Source of the DNA: Desulfonatronaceae bacterium UBA663
GTDB lineage: Bacteria; Desulfobacterota; Desulfovibrionia; Desulfovibrionales; Desulfonatronaceae
NCBI GenBank assembly: GCA_002299865.1
Contig: DBNV01000050.1
Span: forward strand, 511 to 12,760
Direction of reading: 5' to 3'
Length of the DNA: 12,250 bases
Part shown: positions 11,811 through 12,250 of the stretch, one piece after another
How positions within the stretch are numbered: the stretch's first letter is position 1
Layout of the letters: every line of letters starts with the position of its first letter
Position numbers and translations under genes: made by a program
The notes under the pieces: generated by a model
What the model saw: only the letters and a program-made list of their open reading frames with translations
What the model was told of the DNA's origin: nothing
Database searches by the model: none

Positions 11811-12230
11811 GAGGGTTGGGCCGTGAGACGGCAGGCCGTGCCCAAGGGAAAAATGGGATGGCGACAACGCGCTGTAGCTCCAAGTCTAGAGACCTTCAGC
11901 AATGCATTGACCAACATCCCATCAATCAACTACAAATACTGGGGGTAAGTCACTTCGTGGCTGCGTCATTCAGACTTGATCTTTTTGTCACCGGCCATCA
12001 ATATGGAGCCATTTGCGGGCCGCCTTAATGGAGAAAAGTAAGCATCTGTCGCCGTCTCCCAAAAAAAAATTCCTCCCAGCAGTCCCCCGAGCAGTTCCAT
12101 GATAGAGGGCGTGAGGAAACTCAATCCGCAGTGGTCTGACCATATACATGAATTGCCGGACAGAAAATCAAAATACAAGACCTGACCCCTTTTCTATAAC
12201 CGCAAACTACGAAACATGGAGGGAGTCAAT
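11811..12230. other. Intergenic region right of the IS element, no gene supported
   Basis: I see no convincing coding sequence in these 420 bases. Open frames are short (for example a 70-codon minus frame at 11966-12178) and resemble nothing I know. I looked on the minus strand for the N-terminal part of the SNase-like gene and did not find it. Visible items are a direct repeat of GGCCGTG (11819-11825 and 11834-11840), an A9 run at 12061-12069, and a possible REP-type sequence at 12164-12193. Confidence 0.5.
12164..12193. repeat. Possible REP-type dispersed repeat
   Basis: The string CAAGACCTGACCCC, preceded by an AT-rich stretch ending TCAAAATA and followed by a T-run, resembles short dispersed repeats seen near REP-associated tyrosine transposases in many bacterial genomes. 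The identification rests on recollection of this motif and one copy only. No partner copy is present in the window. Confidence 0.25.
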
Positions 12231-12250
12231 ATGCAAAGAATAGGGAAGCT
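12231..12250 (+). CDS. Possible 5' end of a plus-strand gene running off the window
   Basis: An ATG at 12231 is followed by six open codons reading MQRIGK to the window edge. A strong ribosome binding site GGAGGG lies at 12219-12224 on the plus strand, about 6 bases before the ATG. Too little sequence is present to name a product. It would be the only plus-strand gene in the window and divergent from the IS and the CRISPR-Cas operon. Confidence 0.35.

Noticed and set aside
11966..12178. 70-codon minus-strand open frame right of the IS
   Set aside because: It has no recognisable domain, a low-complexity LLGGLLGG stretch and no good ribosome binding site; most likely chance.
12153..12200. Promoter for the possible gene at 12231
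   Set aside because: TTGCCG and TACAAG are only 15 bases apart, and TATAAC at 12195 has no suitable -35 box.

Overview
The window is dominated by a complete type I-E CRISPR-Cas locus, read entirely on the minus strand (right to left). It is followed to the right by a small accessory region holding a nuclease-like gene, an IHF/HU-type gene, a truncated nuclease-like gene remnant and an intact IS3-family insertion sequence. Base composition looks moderately GC-rich. The protein styles (Cas subtype, IHF-like protein, IS3 transposase) suggest a proteobacterium in the broad sense, for example Desulfobacterota or Gammaproteobacteria. I cannot place it more precisely from sequence alone.

Layout from left to right: one type I-E CRISPR repeat (1-28) marks the edge of an array that continues outside the window. 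Then come cas2 (56-355), cas1 (336-1208), cas5e (1214-1921), cas7e (1925-2974), cas6e (2985-3623), cse2 (3620-4141), cse1 (4138-5622) and cas3 (5626-8259). In transcription order this is cas3-cse1-cse2-cas6e-cas7-cas5-cas1-cas2-array. The genes are separated by at most 10 bases or overlap by 4 to 20 bases, so they form one translationally linked operon. Cas3 is the helicase-nuclease. Cse1, Cse2, Cas7, Cas5 and Cas6e form Cascade. Cas1 and Cas2 form the spacer integrase. All catalytic motifs I could check are intact. The position of cas6e, directly after cse2, differs from the E. coli order.

Upstream of cas3 lies a 424-base gap (8260-8683) rich in perfect inverted repeats. One of these abuts a plausible promoter for the cas operon. 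Further upstream is a 343-residue protein with a PD-(D/E)XK nuclease core of NucS/DUF91 type and a C-terminal region that looks like a winged helix (8684-9715). Next is a 94-residue IHF/HU family protein (9792-10076). IHF is a known host factor for type I-E spacer acquisition, so its closeness to the locus is worth noting.

A 1601-base IS3-family element (10210-11810) has matched ends, two overlapping transposase frames and an A9 slippery run. It sits against the C-terminal 36 codons of a thermonuclease (SNase-like) gene. The missing N-terminal part is not on the other side of the element, and no target duplication is visible, which implies a deletion or rearrangement. The last 420 bases before position 12231 hold no gene I can support. 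A plus-strand gene with a strong ribosome binding site may begin at 12231 and run out of the window.
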